A stretch of DNA of 64,000 nt, taken from Oryzias latipes. Taxonomy: Eukaryota > Chordata > Actinopteri > Beloniformes > Adrianichthyidae. A model generated the notes under the pieces. The model searched no databases. It saw only the letters and a list, made by a program, of their open reading frames with translations, and was not told the DNA's origin. Of the stretch, positions 23,082 to 35,200 are shown in pieces. How positions within the stretch are numbered: position 1 is the first letter of the stretch; the number at the start of each line of letters is the position of its first letter. Position numbers and translations under genes: made by a program. The DNA is taken from contig NC_019862.2 of assembly GCF_002234675.1 (NCBI RefSeq), forward strand, positions 26,160,160-26,224,159, written 5' to 3'.

Positions 23082-26000
23082 TTAAACTCTGAACGAGGGT
23101 ACGGGCAAATACACTTTGATCCTCTCCAATGAGGCGAATGGATCCTGAAGAAAATCATGAAGGCTGGCCCTGTAGACGTATCCAGCCAACCCCAGGGCAG
23201 CAGCAGCCAGAATCACAGGCCACTTTGATGAACTCTTGGATTTAGGCTCATCACATGGCCGAGTCTGCATTGGTCTGACTACCCTCTCCCACTGGGTAAG
23301 AATGGCCTGGCGAGCTCCCGCCCACTTCCCCGGCCCTCTGAGACGATACTGGTAAGGGGTGCAGGGGCCAAATAACACACTCAACCACAGCCTGGGGTCG
23401 GTGACCATCAGCTTTGTGAGGTTGGGCTTCACCCCCAACATCTCTGCGATCTCATCCATGTAGCTGATGTAGTCGACCTGGATGGTGTGCCTTTGGCTCT
23501 TGAAGTACCTGAAAAGTAGAATCAAGTGTAACACAACAATGTAATTCACAAATACAAACCCACACAAAGTGTTGCAAGGTTTCGGCAAATCGGGACCTTT
23601 TCTGCATTTCTTCCTGCTTGGACTCGACATCTTTCATCATTGCAGACACTGAAGGAAGCTTTGTGCAACCTGGTTAAAATGATTTCCAATGTCAATATTT
23701 ACAAACACTGAGTGATAAAGACAGTAAAAGTGAAGGAAAACAGGCGCTCCATACCTTTAAAGACCCGCGTGGCCCATCTCGCCTGCATCTCAGAGATGGG
23801 CATGATGGCGCCCAGAGGCTGCACGAGACCGATAACAGCCAGCGTGTGGCGGTCCAGCTCAGGCGGAAACACATACTTGTAAAGCGACGCCTTGTTCTCA
23901 GTCACAGAGACCACTTGAGACGTCAGGAAAGGAAAGGAAAACTTGTAACCAGTGGCAAACACCTGTGAGACGAAGGAGAGGGTTACAATCTTTTGCTAGA
24001 AGACCTGCTGGTCGTCAAAGCACTGACAATGATGTATCAACTAAAAGTCGGTACATATTTAGAGTAGAGAAATGAATAACATTTTTTATCATTGATTAAG
24101 TGAATTAATCAAAACTGTTGTAGACAAAATACATACATTAACAGCAATACATGTTGGTTTCAAAAAATCATATGACTATGGCACAGAGAAGTGAAATCCT
24201 TACACACCTACAGTGGTGTCCCACAAGGATTCATATTGAGTCCCATACCATTTTATCTATATGACATTAACTAAATTGAATGTATTAACAGTTATCATCC
24301 TAAGTGTTTATTTTACATATTTGAATAACTTTAAGTCATTGCATAGAGGTTTGGGACTATAACTGAGAATGAACAGGACTTCCTCTTTATACTGCCAAAG
24401 CCCTTTCTTTGAACCTATACATTAGAACAATTAATTTTTCATCCGTCCATCTTCTTCCCCTTATCCGGGACCGGGTCGCGGGGGCAGCAGTCTAAGCAAA
24501 GATGCCCAGGCTTCCCTCGTCCCAGCCACTTCCTCCAGCTTCTCTGGGGGAACCCCGAGGCGTTCCCAGGCTCTCCAGCATGTCCTGGGCCTCCCCGGGG
24601 CCTCCGCCCAGTGGGGCATGCCCGGAACACCTCCCCAGGAAGGCATTCAGGAGGCATCGGGACTAGATGCCCGAGCCACCTCAACTGGCTCTTCTCGATG
24701 TGGAGGAGCAGCGGCTCTACTCCGAGCTCTCCGCGGGTGACCGAGCTTCTCACCCTATCTCTACGGGAGCGCCCAGCCACCTTACGGAGGAAGCTCATTT
24801 AAAGCTTTCATATGTATTAATAAAAATGTGTACAAAAATCAAGATATTTGCTTTACATTTATGATTGATAGAAGTGCAGTTTTTAGGGATGTATAGTATG
24901 TTGAAGAAAGTGCAACCAGTAACAAAGAATAGAATCATGTGAAAGCTAATAATATTCCTTCTAGTTTTTTTTAAAAGCTTTTGTAGACTTAGTTTTAATA
25001 GTAAAGAATAAACAGTACACCCACCATGTCATTTGTAGTAGGACAAATGGTGTACAGTGGACCACCTAAAATCAAACCTACCACGAGGTCTACGTCTTCC
25101 ACAACACTCCCATCATCAAACTCCACACTGGATCCTTGTATTCTGCGCACATTGGGCTTGACTTGAATGGTTCCAGACAGGATACGGTTGGGAAGGTCAT
25201 CATTCACAAGGGGATGCTGGCTGAACAACCTTAGAACCAGCAGAACATTAAACACAACAGCAGACAAACGGCTTTTAAAGGACATGAAAAAAATAGAACT
25301 ATATTTTGTAAAAACGTGTATTTATATATAGTAAAACTTAAAAACACTTAAGGGAGTTTCATTAATAATCAGACTGCTTTAAAATAGTACCTGTGCTTTG
25401 GCTTTAGGTTGTACAGAGCATGATCAAATCTTTGGTTGAGCCGGCCTTCTGCCGTGGAACAGACAAAACCATATGGAAGAATTTTAGCCAACAAGTTCAA
25501 AACTCTGTTGAGTGTCAAGTCCAGCGGGATTCCATTGTCTCCAACTCTGTTTAAAACCCAGGCTCCTCTTCTAGTACTCAGGTAGACCTGCACACAAAAA
25601 CATAAATGACCACTCAGTTTCCTCAACTGTAGTTTGTTTGAAGATAAAAATGATATGAAAATAACAATAACCAGAAAGAAAAACAATAACAAGCCTAGGG
25701 ATAGGAGTTCTTTTCTAGTATTCGAGTCATATAATGCTAAGGACATGTTCATCCCACCAATGCACTACCTGGAATACATTCTTTCATTTTTTTGAGAAAG
25801 ATTTATGCTGTTTTGCTTCACTTGCTTATTTGGTTTGCATTTACACTGAAGAGTGCTTTTACACTGTCCTGTCTGGTCCATGCCAGGACTTTTCTTTCCC
25901 TCAAATTCTTTTGTTTCTCAAAGTTCATCTAAAATATGATGTCAAATGAGTGAAATCTGCGCCGCATAAAAACAGCAGTTTCAGCTCGTTGCAAGTGAAC

Positions 26001-28529
26001 TTTGGTGCAGTTTAGTGTGAATACTGACAGACTAGTCAAACGATCGAGGAATAGGACTAAAACCAAACCCAGAAAAGCAATCAAGTATCGTGCCAAATCG
26101 GGGCCAAAAGTTTTAAAAAATCGAAATACAACAGCTTGAAACTGAAAGCTGAAAAACTGGTGTCACAACTCAAAATAAATAAAAACAAAAACAGACTTTG
26201 TTAAGGTGAACGATGATTTCTGCAAGTCAAATATAGCTTTTATTTTTTTTCTGATTCAAATTTTCTGTTCCAAAACTCAATTTTTCACATTCAAATCTTT
26301 TTTTATTTCCTTTTATCTTTTTCAGTTTCAAATCAGAAATCTTCAGTTTGAACTTTTGGCCCTATTTCTGACGTGTGGGCGGGGTTTACATGAAGGACCA
26401 ATCAGAACGATGAGGTTGGGAGCGTCAGGCTCAGTGCAGTGGAAACTCGGATAGTTACAACCATAACATTAGAACACTAAATATTCAAGTGGTCGTTGTG
26501 AATGAAGTAGCGACAATAGACACATACTCATCCTTTACAACTAATCAAAACTGTACTTTGCAATAGTAGCTGCTCAAATCTTTGAATAAGCCACCTCAAA
26601 CATCAAACATTTGAAGACAACATTTCCTACTGGTTATTGAATGTGGTCTGTCACTTTTGGCTTCTCCCATCAGGGGTCGCCACAGAGAAACAACACTCCC
26701 ACGAGGATGAGTCGCATGGTTAACTTGCCCTTCCTGACGCAACCCTCTAAATCTGACCGGGCTTGGGACCGACACAGCAGAGGAGAAGGGAATAGGGAGC
26801 AGCCCAGAATCGAACCCAGGTTTCACAGACGGGAGGTGCCGCAAACTAGCTGGTTTAACCTGGTTATTGAATGTGGTATTTCACGCAAACTGCACACTGC
26901 TATTCCCAAGACAGGTCTATCAGGTGACAGGTGAAGCTACATTCACACTGCATGTGATGCTCATTCAAGGCGCTTTATGTAGTTTCATGAAAGCGCATTC
27001 AGCTCATGGTGTTGGGACTACTGTGTTTTGAAAAGGACTCTACCTTCAAGCTTGACATTGATTGGATAGCACACTAAATCAATTTATGTTTGTCAAATTC
27101 ATAACATTTATGTGATAAATGATTCTGCTTTGATCCCTTTTACTCCAAAACTAGTTATTTCTTAGAAATATATATATATATTTCTGTGTTGACTGTATAA
27201 TAAGTTCACATTTTTATGTCCTTACCTGCTTGGCGACTCTGCTCAGTTCAACTGCTATATCTCCTCCAGAGTTGCCAATTCCAACCACTACAACCTTCTT
27301 GTTCCTCCACTCCTCTGGGGTCTTGTAGTCTCTGCTGTGGAAGTACTCCCCTTTGAAAGTTTCAATTCCTGAATAAACAAACCAGATTTAACAACAATGC
27401 GGTGTCAAAGGTTGCTTATTTCCACAACTTAGATAAAATCTTTCCAATTGACCTTTGACCAGAATTTATGAGAGGATTGACAAGGGAATGGCTGTTACCT
27501 GGGAAGTCATGAAGAGGAAGGTGGGGCTGGCAGTGATGTCCAATGCAAATCATCACAGCATCAAATATGTGTTTTTCCCTTTTCCCATCCTTGCTCTCTG
27601 TTTCAACGTTCCACTGGCCTGAATGAGAAAAATCTGACTTCTGCTTCACCAGCAAAACTTTGGTCTGGGCACCAAAAAAAAAGCAGTAGGTTAAAAAATC
27701 TCAGCAGCTTTATTTATTCTTTATCAAATTTGTCATAAATTTTTATGACCCCCAGAAAGAAGAAAACAACGCCATAAATGCGATAAAGGATCCTCACATG
27801 GAAGCGTATGTGCTTGGTGAGCCCGAAATGGTCGGCATACATTCGGTAGTAGTCCATGATGAGAGAGTTGTGCATGAAGTTAGGGAAGTGGGCGGGAATG
27901 GGGAAGTCGCTGAAGGACATCATCTCTTTGGAGGTGTTGATGATGACTGAGGGATAGATGCTGGCCCTGTCCTGTTCAGGTTTCTCCTGCAATGACAAGA
28001 AATGCATGAGGCTTCAGTGTCAAAGGAGCCAGCCAGGAGACAAACTGCAGGAATACAGTTGCTCATTTTTTGAAAACGATCAAAAGCTTTTTTTTCCCAA
28101 AAAATATACCCATTTTACCTACTTCTCTGCCTTTGCTACAAGAAAATACGCCTCAATAAAGTAGGTTATTTGAATAAATGGATGGTACATGCAAACTTTA
28201 ACACAAAAGGTTTAATGAAACTTTGTGAATTGAATACAAATTTTGTGTCCTCCAAACCGTTGCACAACTAAAAAAAATACACATCAACCGTATATGTCCT
28301 TGTGGGGTGTAATAGTGATTGTATGAATGCAGTAAATCTGGGCAGGGCATATCATTTGAATAAAAAAACAGTTTGAGCGCGGTTGCTTTCCCACCTTAAA
28401 CCTCCACAGTCCACCGAAGTCATCACTGCTCTCGAAGCAGACGGGCTCCAGCCCTTCATCCAGGCAGCACTTGATGCAGACCAGGCCCGAGCTCCCCGCT
28501 CCGATCACCGCCACGCGCCGTCCGGTCAT
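23082..28529 (-). CDS. fmo5-like: Flavin-containing monooxygenase (FMO5-like), gene A
   Basis: Coding exons (minus strand): 28529-28395, 27986-27798, 27664-27499, 27368-27226, 25587-25391, 25229-25082, 23962-23755, 23669-23597, 23508-23082. All junctions are GT-AG with matching phase, total 1,686 nt, 561 residues. FMOs use FAD, NADPH and O2 to oxygenate soft nucleophiles (N, S) or, in FMO5, carbonyls, at the ER membrane. FAD motif GAGSSG is at 10-15, [11 protein letters not shown] at 168-178, NADPH motif GIGNSG at 193-198 and FATGY at 328-332. The C-terminus has a hydrophobic stretch ([17 protein letters not shown]), the expected membrane anchor. The start is set by alignment with paralogues. 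The 356-nt family exon is split after 148 nt by a 1,119-bp intron that holds a Rex3-like LINE. The substrate is unknown, and FMO5 assignment is by resemblance. Confidence 0.93.
24440..24805 (-). mobile_element. RTE/Rex3-like LINE 3' fragment inside gene A intron
   Basis: The minus-strand frame 24,798-24,439 encodes the C-terminal end of a teleost RTE-type ORF ([18 protein letters not shown] and [19 protein letters not shown]). It ends in the GC-rich 3' end next to a CATCCGTCCATC-type tail. It lies antisense-neutral within the intron (same strand as the gene) and has no bearing on the FMO reading frame. Confidence 0.75.
26650..26868 (-). mobile_element. tRNA-derived SINE in gene A intron
   Basis: Read on the minus strand: a tRNA-like head with B-box-like GGGTTCGATTC, a body, then the widespread teleost tail phrase CTGTGGCGACCCCTGATGGG. 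A second copy in the opposite orientation is at 46,856-47,085. Confidence 0.7.
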
Positions 28530-29510
28530 GATGCTTCACTGCTCAGTCAGTCAGAGACGTGCAGACACGTGAGCGCACAGGACAGGAGGAGACGTCCTGC
28601 TTTGTGTTTGTCTGCGAAACTATCGACCCCGCTCAGTTCACTTCCATGCGACCCATTCTCATAGATTTGTGTCAAGCATCTCATCGACGTCAATAGAAGA
28701 AGCGCGTGCTGCTTTTGTTGTTTATCACACGTGGAGTCTAAAAGCAGTTCAGCTACAAAGTTTTCTAAAAAAGTTCTTAAGTTTAATAAAGTCTTAGAAA
28801 CCAGCTCACCTTCTTTAGACTGTTGAACGAAGCGGTTTGTTTTCGTCGTGGGGTGGTCGGCAGTGGGCGGAGCTTGGTTTGTTGTCCAGATCGCTTACGC
28901 AGCTGCGCGGAGGAGCGCGCGCTCGTTTCTGCACGGAGAGAGGAAACACCCAGCTGTGCACACAGCATGAGGGAAGACCACGCCCCCTCATCAGCCCTCT
29001 GGACTTCAGACGCAACTGCACTGTAGTTTCTACTCTTCTGTGTCTCCAAAAGTTCTTAAAATGTATTTTTCACTTAAAGGAGCTTACAATCAGCATGGTC
29101 TCTGCAGATGTACACTAAATAATAAACCTCAAGTAAAGACACATCTTTAGAGTTGAATTTGTGGGCTAAAAATACACAGTTGACCCTTTGGATTTCTATA
29201 AAAATCTGTAGCTGCAAACAGAAAATAAGGATGCTGGACATTATTGTATCTGTTGGCACATCCTCTTGCTTTTCAAAATGAGTCTATTAATTGGAAGACC
29301 CTCTCCAATCCTCTTTTCAGTATTTTCAAAGTGTTCCCAGTGGTCTTTCAATTATGATTATGCCATTTTTGCCTGTCGTTTCTAAGACACCGTTTCTGCA
29401 GAGCAGCGGGAAATCATTACAACACCCACACACACACACACACACACAGACACCCTTCCCCTCCCTGTTGCTGAGAGCTCAGTTTTCCCTGCTGACTTAC
29501 AACCCCTCAC
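28530..29510. other. Upstream region of FMO gene A
   Basis: The first 200 bp upstream of the ATG and the stretch 28,840-28,990 are the most GC-rich and CpG-rich of the neighbourhood, with a GGGCGG box near 28,865. On the minus strand a pyrimidine run ending GAGCAG lies 10-15 nt before the ATG and could be the acceptor of a non-coding first exon. No TATA box stands out. Confidence 0.35.
29425..29450. repeat. (CA)n microsatellite
   Basis: About 26 bp of alternating CA. Confidence 0.85.
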
Positions 29511-29518
29511 ACCCGACC

Positions 29519-29847
29519 CAGGGGTGCAAAAAGTGGGTATGCAGCATATGCGTGGCACAGGGGCCAAAGGGGGCGCCAAACCGAAGTTGTGAAAATTATT
29601 CATAGTCCATATTTTTTAATTTCACAGCTGTTTGTGCACATACATATTTACATATTATGATCAGTAACAAAAGCACATCGTAATTGATTGGGCACCCCCG
29701 CAGCAACCGCTCCCCCCTCCCTCGGGTCTTGTACAGACAGCACGTGCATTTATGTTTGTGTGTTAGTGTGTTTGTTTGTGTGTGTGTGGGGGGGGGGGGG
29801 GGTTACGTGGCCGCATACCCCTATGAAATTAGGTAATTGCGCCCCTG
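29519..29847. mobile_element. hAT-family MITE, 329 bp, perfect 8-bp target duplication
   Basis: The left end is CAGGGGTGCAA and the right end is the complement of CAGGGGCGCAA. Subterminal GGGTATGC(A/G)GC is also inverted. It is flanked on both sides by ACCCGACC (29,511-29,518 and 29,848-29,855). An 8-bp duplication with CAGGGG ends is diagnostic of hAT insertion. It contains a 16-G run near 29,788 and no transposase. Confidence 0.85.
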
Positions 29848-30609
29848 ACCCGACCTAACATTACCGGTGGAAAAAAAAGCCAAGCAATACTGGATCTATC
29901 CAGCCGTACAGTTTTGAGACAAGTAAAACAAAGATGCACATGGATCTAGTACTCTGCAATTGGTAATTACATAATAAAGAGGCTCTATTTACAAATTTAA
30001 GTCAATCATTCTGTATCAGATTAAAATGAAACTGTTCAGCAAAAAGCTTTAACATGTTCAAAATGGCTTTTTGCAGTTTTTATTTGTTATAATGATTTAA
30101 TTGGTCAAATATTCCAGCAAAAACTAAAAGAAAAATCAAAAACTGAAAACTTCCATCACTTATCTTTTTATTTCAGAACACCAGAGTGTTTCTAAACGTA
30201 AAGCCACACGTTATCTCAGAACTGACAGAAACAAAGTCGCCTCCTGAATTCAAAGCAGCTTGCAAGTCTCCTCAGAAGGTTGCTGGCTCTCCCGTCTTCC
30301 TCCTCGCACAAACAGTGCTCTGTTTCAAAGCTCTGACCCTCCTGTTTGTTCCGTTTTCATCGGTGATCATTAGTTTCAACTTTCACCTCAATGTTTGTGC
30401 TCTGCTTCAAACTTTGTGCATTTCTTCTTAAAGTACTTGTAATATTGTCTTCTGCTTTCAAGCCACATTCAAGATGCTTTATTTCAAAATTGTATGTGAA
30501 CTTGCACTTTCTCCATGTTTTTGAATGAACTAAATTTAGGATTAAAGTGGTTTCACTTTGGGCTGTGTGTTTCATTTAAGGTGGATCTTTTGGATTATTT
30601 CCAAAAGGC

Positions 30610-30685
30610 CATGGTTAGTTTCCCATCTTAAACCCCCAGTCCACTGGAGTCATGACTGCCTTTGAAAGCAGACAACTGTCAACAG
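30610..30685 (-). pseudogene. Relic of FMO first coding exon
   Basis: The plus sequence GTTAGTTTCCCATCTTAAAC, then CCAGTCCACTGGAGTCATGACTG and GAAAGCAGAC, aligns base for base with the donor end of exon 2 in gene A (28,383-28,455), including the intron side. The frame is damaged and the 5' half of the exon is missing. No other exon of this copy was found in the 2 kb downstream. Confidence 0.65.
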
Positions 30686-31269
30686 TCTTCAGAGAGCTGG
30701 AACAGAAAGTCCATCAAGAGCTCAGCTCTGAAACAAGAACCTGATTTGTACCATAGAATTGATCAACTTTATTGCGTAACCTTTTTTTAAGCTGTGTTTA
30801 AACTGTTAGCAATGTAAGAACTGTGCTAGTTGCTTGGTATAAACGTGAACAGTTCAGCATCTGGAAAATATCACTTTATACAGAGAAGAGATCAGGTTCT
30901 TCTGAGGTTTCCCAGCACCGGACAGAGTGGAGTCTGTTTTCCAGCTCAGCTGACCCATTTTTTCACACAGGTCTAGTAACTCAGTAACTAAAGGAAGCGA
31001 CCATGCAACAAACAGTGAATAATACACTAGCAGGGGTGTTAACCCTGTAAAGCCCACTACATCAAAGAATTGACGGGCAACATTGACAGGTACATTCAAA
31101 TCAGTTTAAGTAGGCTTACAAGATAGTCACCTGTGTCAAATTACCAGTGGAAGGAAGGATGCTGGCGATTCTGGTGCTGTAATGCCAAAGCAAGAAATTC
31201 TGGAAGCACAGACTTTAAATAGACCAGCCAGGTGACTGGACATGTGCCATCTACATTACCTTTCCAGGG

Positions 31270-31620
31270 AAGAAAAAAATTTGTCATGTCTGTGCTGCCA
31301 TTTTTTTTGTTAATTTTTTATGTGTATTTTCTATTTACAGTAAAAGACCAGTTATGAGTTTTTTTTGTTGTTTTTTTTGCAGGATTTGTTGTGTCTTGAA
31401 TTTTCCCCAAATTTGTCAGGTGGTTTGATCAACCCCTTTATGTTCCCCTAATGCTTCTTCCCGTGAGGTCAGTTTGTTTCAGATCAGTTGGTTAAGGTAA
31501 GGCTGCATGGGTTGATTGCACTTCTTTTATCCTCCTTTTTTCAATTTCTCAGTTTAAGAAAGAAAAAAAAACTAAATTTTTGATCAATTTGCTGTTGTTC
31601 TCATTTGACTGCTTAATACC
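31270..31620 (+). repeat. LTR-like dispersed repeat, copy 1
   Basis: Shares an ordered set of phrases with 37,260-37,645: GTGGT(T/C)TGATCA, GAGGTCAGTTTGTTTC or TAGGTCAGTTTGTTTC, TTGGT..GGTTAAG and an A-rich polyadenylation-like end. The U-rich character and layout fit a decayed solo LTR. The class is uncertain. Confidence 0.4.
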
Positions 31621-32168
31621 CATTGAATAATCCCTAAATAGAGGCAACTTTTAGTGTTTTGGAACGCAGATACTCAGTGAAGACATACTGGTGTCTTTGC
31701 AATGCTTTTTTTCTTCCCCAACATCTTTAAATATATCAATTTTAATTATAGCTAAAACCATTTTAAGGCAGCTTTGTTGAAGCCTTTTCACACTTAGGCG
31801 ATATTTGGATTTTAGGTTTCACCTCATCAGGTGAAAATAAATCTCTCAGAAAGAATCTGACCTGGAGTCACAGAATCGGCATCCTCCTCAAACTTTATTT
31901 TTTGCGGGAATAAAAAACACATTTTCAAGAATGTGGCAATTAGGAAGCTGTTGGGCTAAGTGTCAGACACCCTGAAAAAGAGTGGAGCAAGAAACAAATT
32001 CAGGTGTAAAATCATGTTTTTAATAATAAGAATGCAGGATTTTAAAGAGTAAACGGCTCCATTTATAGAACAAACCAGCTTGTACAATATGTTTACACAA
32101 TTCTGCCATCCATTAAATGAAAAATAATATAATATTCTAAGATAAAAAACATTTTAAAAAATTGCATT

Positions 32169-32174
32169 TTTATT
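32169..32174 (-). promoter_or_regulatory. Candidate polyadenylation signal of gene B
   Basis: AATAAA on the minus strand, 36 nt after the gene B stop codon. It would give a very short 3' UTR. Confidence 0.4.
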
Positions 32175-32209
32175 ATTTTTAACACTTCAGCTATGTTATT
32201 TCACTACAT

Positions 32210-35200
32210 CTAGTGGATGAATGAGAAAGGCCAGGAGAACGAGACCGATCCATGCTGGTAGAAGAAAAGGCAGACCAGCAGGGCAGCCCCTGTAAGTGCT
32301 GCTAAGCTTCTCAGTCCACGTGCTGTCCTACTTTCAGGTTCTGGTACCACTCTCGTTCTAAAAGGCTGCGTCACCCGCTGCCACTGAGTCAGAATGGCCT
32401 GACGGGCTCCAGTCCACTGGCCTGGCCCGCTGAGACGGTATTGGTATGGAGTGCACGGTCCCAGAAAGACCTCCAGTGCCAGTTTGGGATCCCTCAACAA
32501 AAGCTTCAGCACGTTTGGTTTGACCCCCACTTTCTCAGCCAGAGAGTCCATGTAAGGAAGGTAGTCCACCTGCAAAGGGTTGCGCTCTGAGCACACATAA
32601 CTGACAAAAGGAAAAAAAGAAAGAAAAAAAAGTCAGAAGATTAAGAATGATTAGACAGTTTAAGAAATTGATATTTTAGAAGGGTTTTCTTCCCTGTTAT
32701 CACTACAGAAATTATACCAAAAACTCATTTACAAAGTCTGTTGGTCACATACTCCTCAACTGTTAAGGCAATAGGGTTTTGTTAAAATGACCCGGATTGA
32801 ATTGGATTATAATAATAATAAACATAAAATAAAATACTAAAAAAAAAAAAAAACGCTGAACATTGATGTTTTTTTTTTGCTTTTTGTTTAGTGCTTTTAG
32901 AAAACGTTTTTTTTTTTTTTACTTTTGGTTTCGCAACAGTTGGTACATCACAAAATACACATGTCAAACAAATAAAGAAATTGTACAGAGATAGCACACT
33001 GTTAGATAACCTTTTGTTGTGAACCAACGTTTTATAAGTAAGCTGAATTGAATCGTGACAATAATAGGTCAACTTCAAGAAGTTCATGTGTGGACAAAGA
33101 ATAGTTTAGCTGGAAAGTTACCTCTGATGCATGATCTCCGAGTCTTTTTCAATTTCCTTCAACATGATCTCTTCTGAAGGAAGTTCCACTAACTCTGGAA
33201 AAAATTACATTTTTAACAATAAAAACAAAATAAGGCTGCCTGCAGAGAAACTTTAGTGACAGGACTCAATTTTAAAGACTGAAAATACTGTTGTGATGTA
33301 GATTATTTCAATCTTTATTTGAAAATATTACTTTAATTTGAGTTTGGTTCGTCTTTTCCAATACTGATTTAGAAAAAAAAAATTAAACAGAGCAAAAATT
33401 GTCATGAGTTTCACACAATTTGCAAATTTAAGCTTCACTGAGTAAAAACGTAGGCTTTGGTTTTTCCTTTGAGTGTTGACTAAATAATGTTCACGCTCCA
33501 CCTGAGACATGGTGTTGAAGACGGACTCTTTCTTACCTTCTGTGCCAGTTTGCTGTACCTCAGCTCACATTCTAGACATTATGTTAGTTTCTACAATTTA
33601 TGTCAGCTGTTTCTGACCCAATTTATGATTTAGTCTGTTTCCCTCGTGTGGTTTTACTCGTACTTCTAGTTTTTGGTGTTTGCATTAGGATCACAGTCTG
33701 GATTTGCCAGCCTTTGTGTTGGATTCCTTTGTTTGAACTCCTGCTTTCCTTTTCTCTCCTTTAATGTGGAGACGGGAGGAGACACTTTGGAGCACAACAC
33801 AACTATTTTTCTGGTTTTAGGAACTGGTGGTGCAGAGAATTTTCTCTGAATACTTTTTTCCTGTGTGCATTACTTTTGGTCAGACATTTTTAGATCACAG
33901 TACCTTTAAAAACTCTTGTAGCCCAACGTGCCTGCATCTCAGCCAAAGGGTTGACTGCTCCGAAGCCGTGAATGAAGCCCACTACTGCCAGTGTGGGCCG
34001 GGTGAGAGAAGGAGGGAATATATGTTTGTAGAGACGCAGCCTATAACCACAGTTAGTCTGAATTTTGGGAGGCAGGAAAGGGAAACTGTAGTTGTAACCA
34101 GTGGCGAATATCACGGTGTCCACCTGTAACAGATTTACAGTTTCGGCACAGGAATCTGTCTTAAAACTTAAATCTTTGTGTTTCTTGATCTTCCAGACAC
34201 TGACCTCATTGATGATGCTTCCATCCGCAAAGACCACACTGGTCCCCAAGAACTCCTTTACGTTTGGTTTCACCTGAACTCGACCCGCGATAATCCGACC
34301 TGCCAGGTCATCGTTCACAATAGGAATCTGAGCCCAGAAACTGCCAACAGAACAACGTATTAGTATCTTATTAGCACTTAAATGCTGTAAGATAATAAAA
34401 ATCTAGCAAGAAAGCCAGAAAAAAATGAGTAATCTCAGTTAATAATTAGATTATAACTACTTATTATTTTATTTGCTGGAGAGAGTTTGAGCAAAAGCAG
34501 GAACTCATAAGGAAAATCCCCCACAATGGAATATTACCTATGCTTTGGTTTAAGACCATATAGTTTGTGGTCAAATGCTTCATTTAACTTGTTCTCCACT
34601 GCCCTGGTGCTCCAATTGGGAAATAGGTTTCTCATCATTGACTGCATCCGAGAAGACCAAACGATATCTCCTGGGAGACCCCCCGGTCCGACACGACCGA
34701 TGACCCAAGCTCCCCGCCTGGTGCTGAGGTACACCTGCAGGGCAGGAAAATGTCACGAGTCAAAAGTTTGAATGAGTGCCCGAGAAGTTTGAGAAGTCTG
34801 AATGAGTACCCGCTCTGCAACCCTACTGATATCCACAGCAATATCACTTCCAGAGTTCCCCGTTCCAATCACCAGCACCCTTTTTCCCTCCAAGCCTTTA
34901 GAATTACGGTATTCCCAGCTATGAAAGTACCGACCTTTGAAGCTCTCAATACCTGTGATGAAACGAGAGAATCACAGTATGAGCCATGGAGCAAAACATG
35001 ATTCAGTAAGATATAAACAAGATGGTACCTGCAAAATCGCTGAGTGGCAGGTGAGGCTGAGTGTAATGACCAGAACAGACCAAAACTGCATCGAAAATGT
35101 GCGTCTCCCTTTGACCAGCTGCGCTCTCTGTATCCACATCCCACTGTCCTGTGACAGCAAAATCTGCTCTCTGCCTCACACTCACCACTGTTGTCTGATA

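Larger units (their letters stand above)
29856..32160. other. Intergenic DNA between FMO genes A and B
   Basis: Holds an FMO exon relic (about 30,610-30,680), an LTR-like repeat (about 31,270-31,620) and an unexplained 81-codon minus-strand frame (31,099-30,854) with a hydrophobic middle but no family match I can name. Otherwise AT-rich. Confidence 0.4.

Noticed and set aside
24439-24798. A 119-codon minus-strand frame inside gene A as a possible extra FMO exon
   Set aside because: Its protein is the C-terminal end of an RTE-type LINE, and the FMO reading frame joins correctly without it.
26800-26860. tRNA gene suggested by a B-box-like sequence
   Set aside because: No cloverleaf can be folded and the sequence continues into a SINE body. 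The same applies to 15,560, 46,900, 49,590 and 57,110.
30854-31099. An 81-codon minus-strand frame with a hydrophobic centre as a possible FMO C-terminus
   Set aside because: It lacks the conserved [10 protein letters not shown]-type region upstream and shows no alignment with the tails of genes A-D. Left as unexplained.
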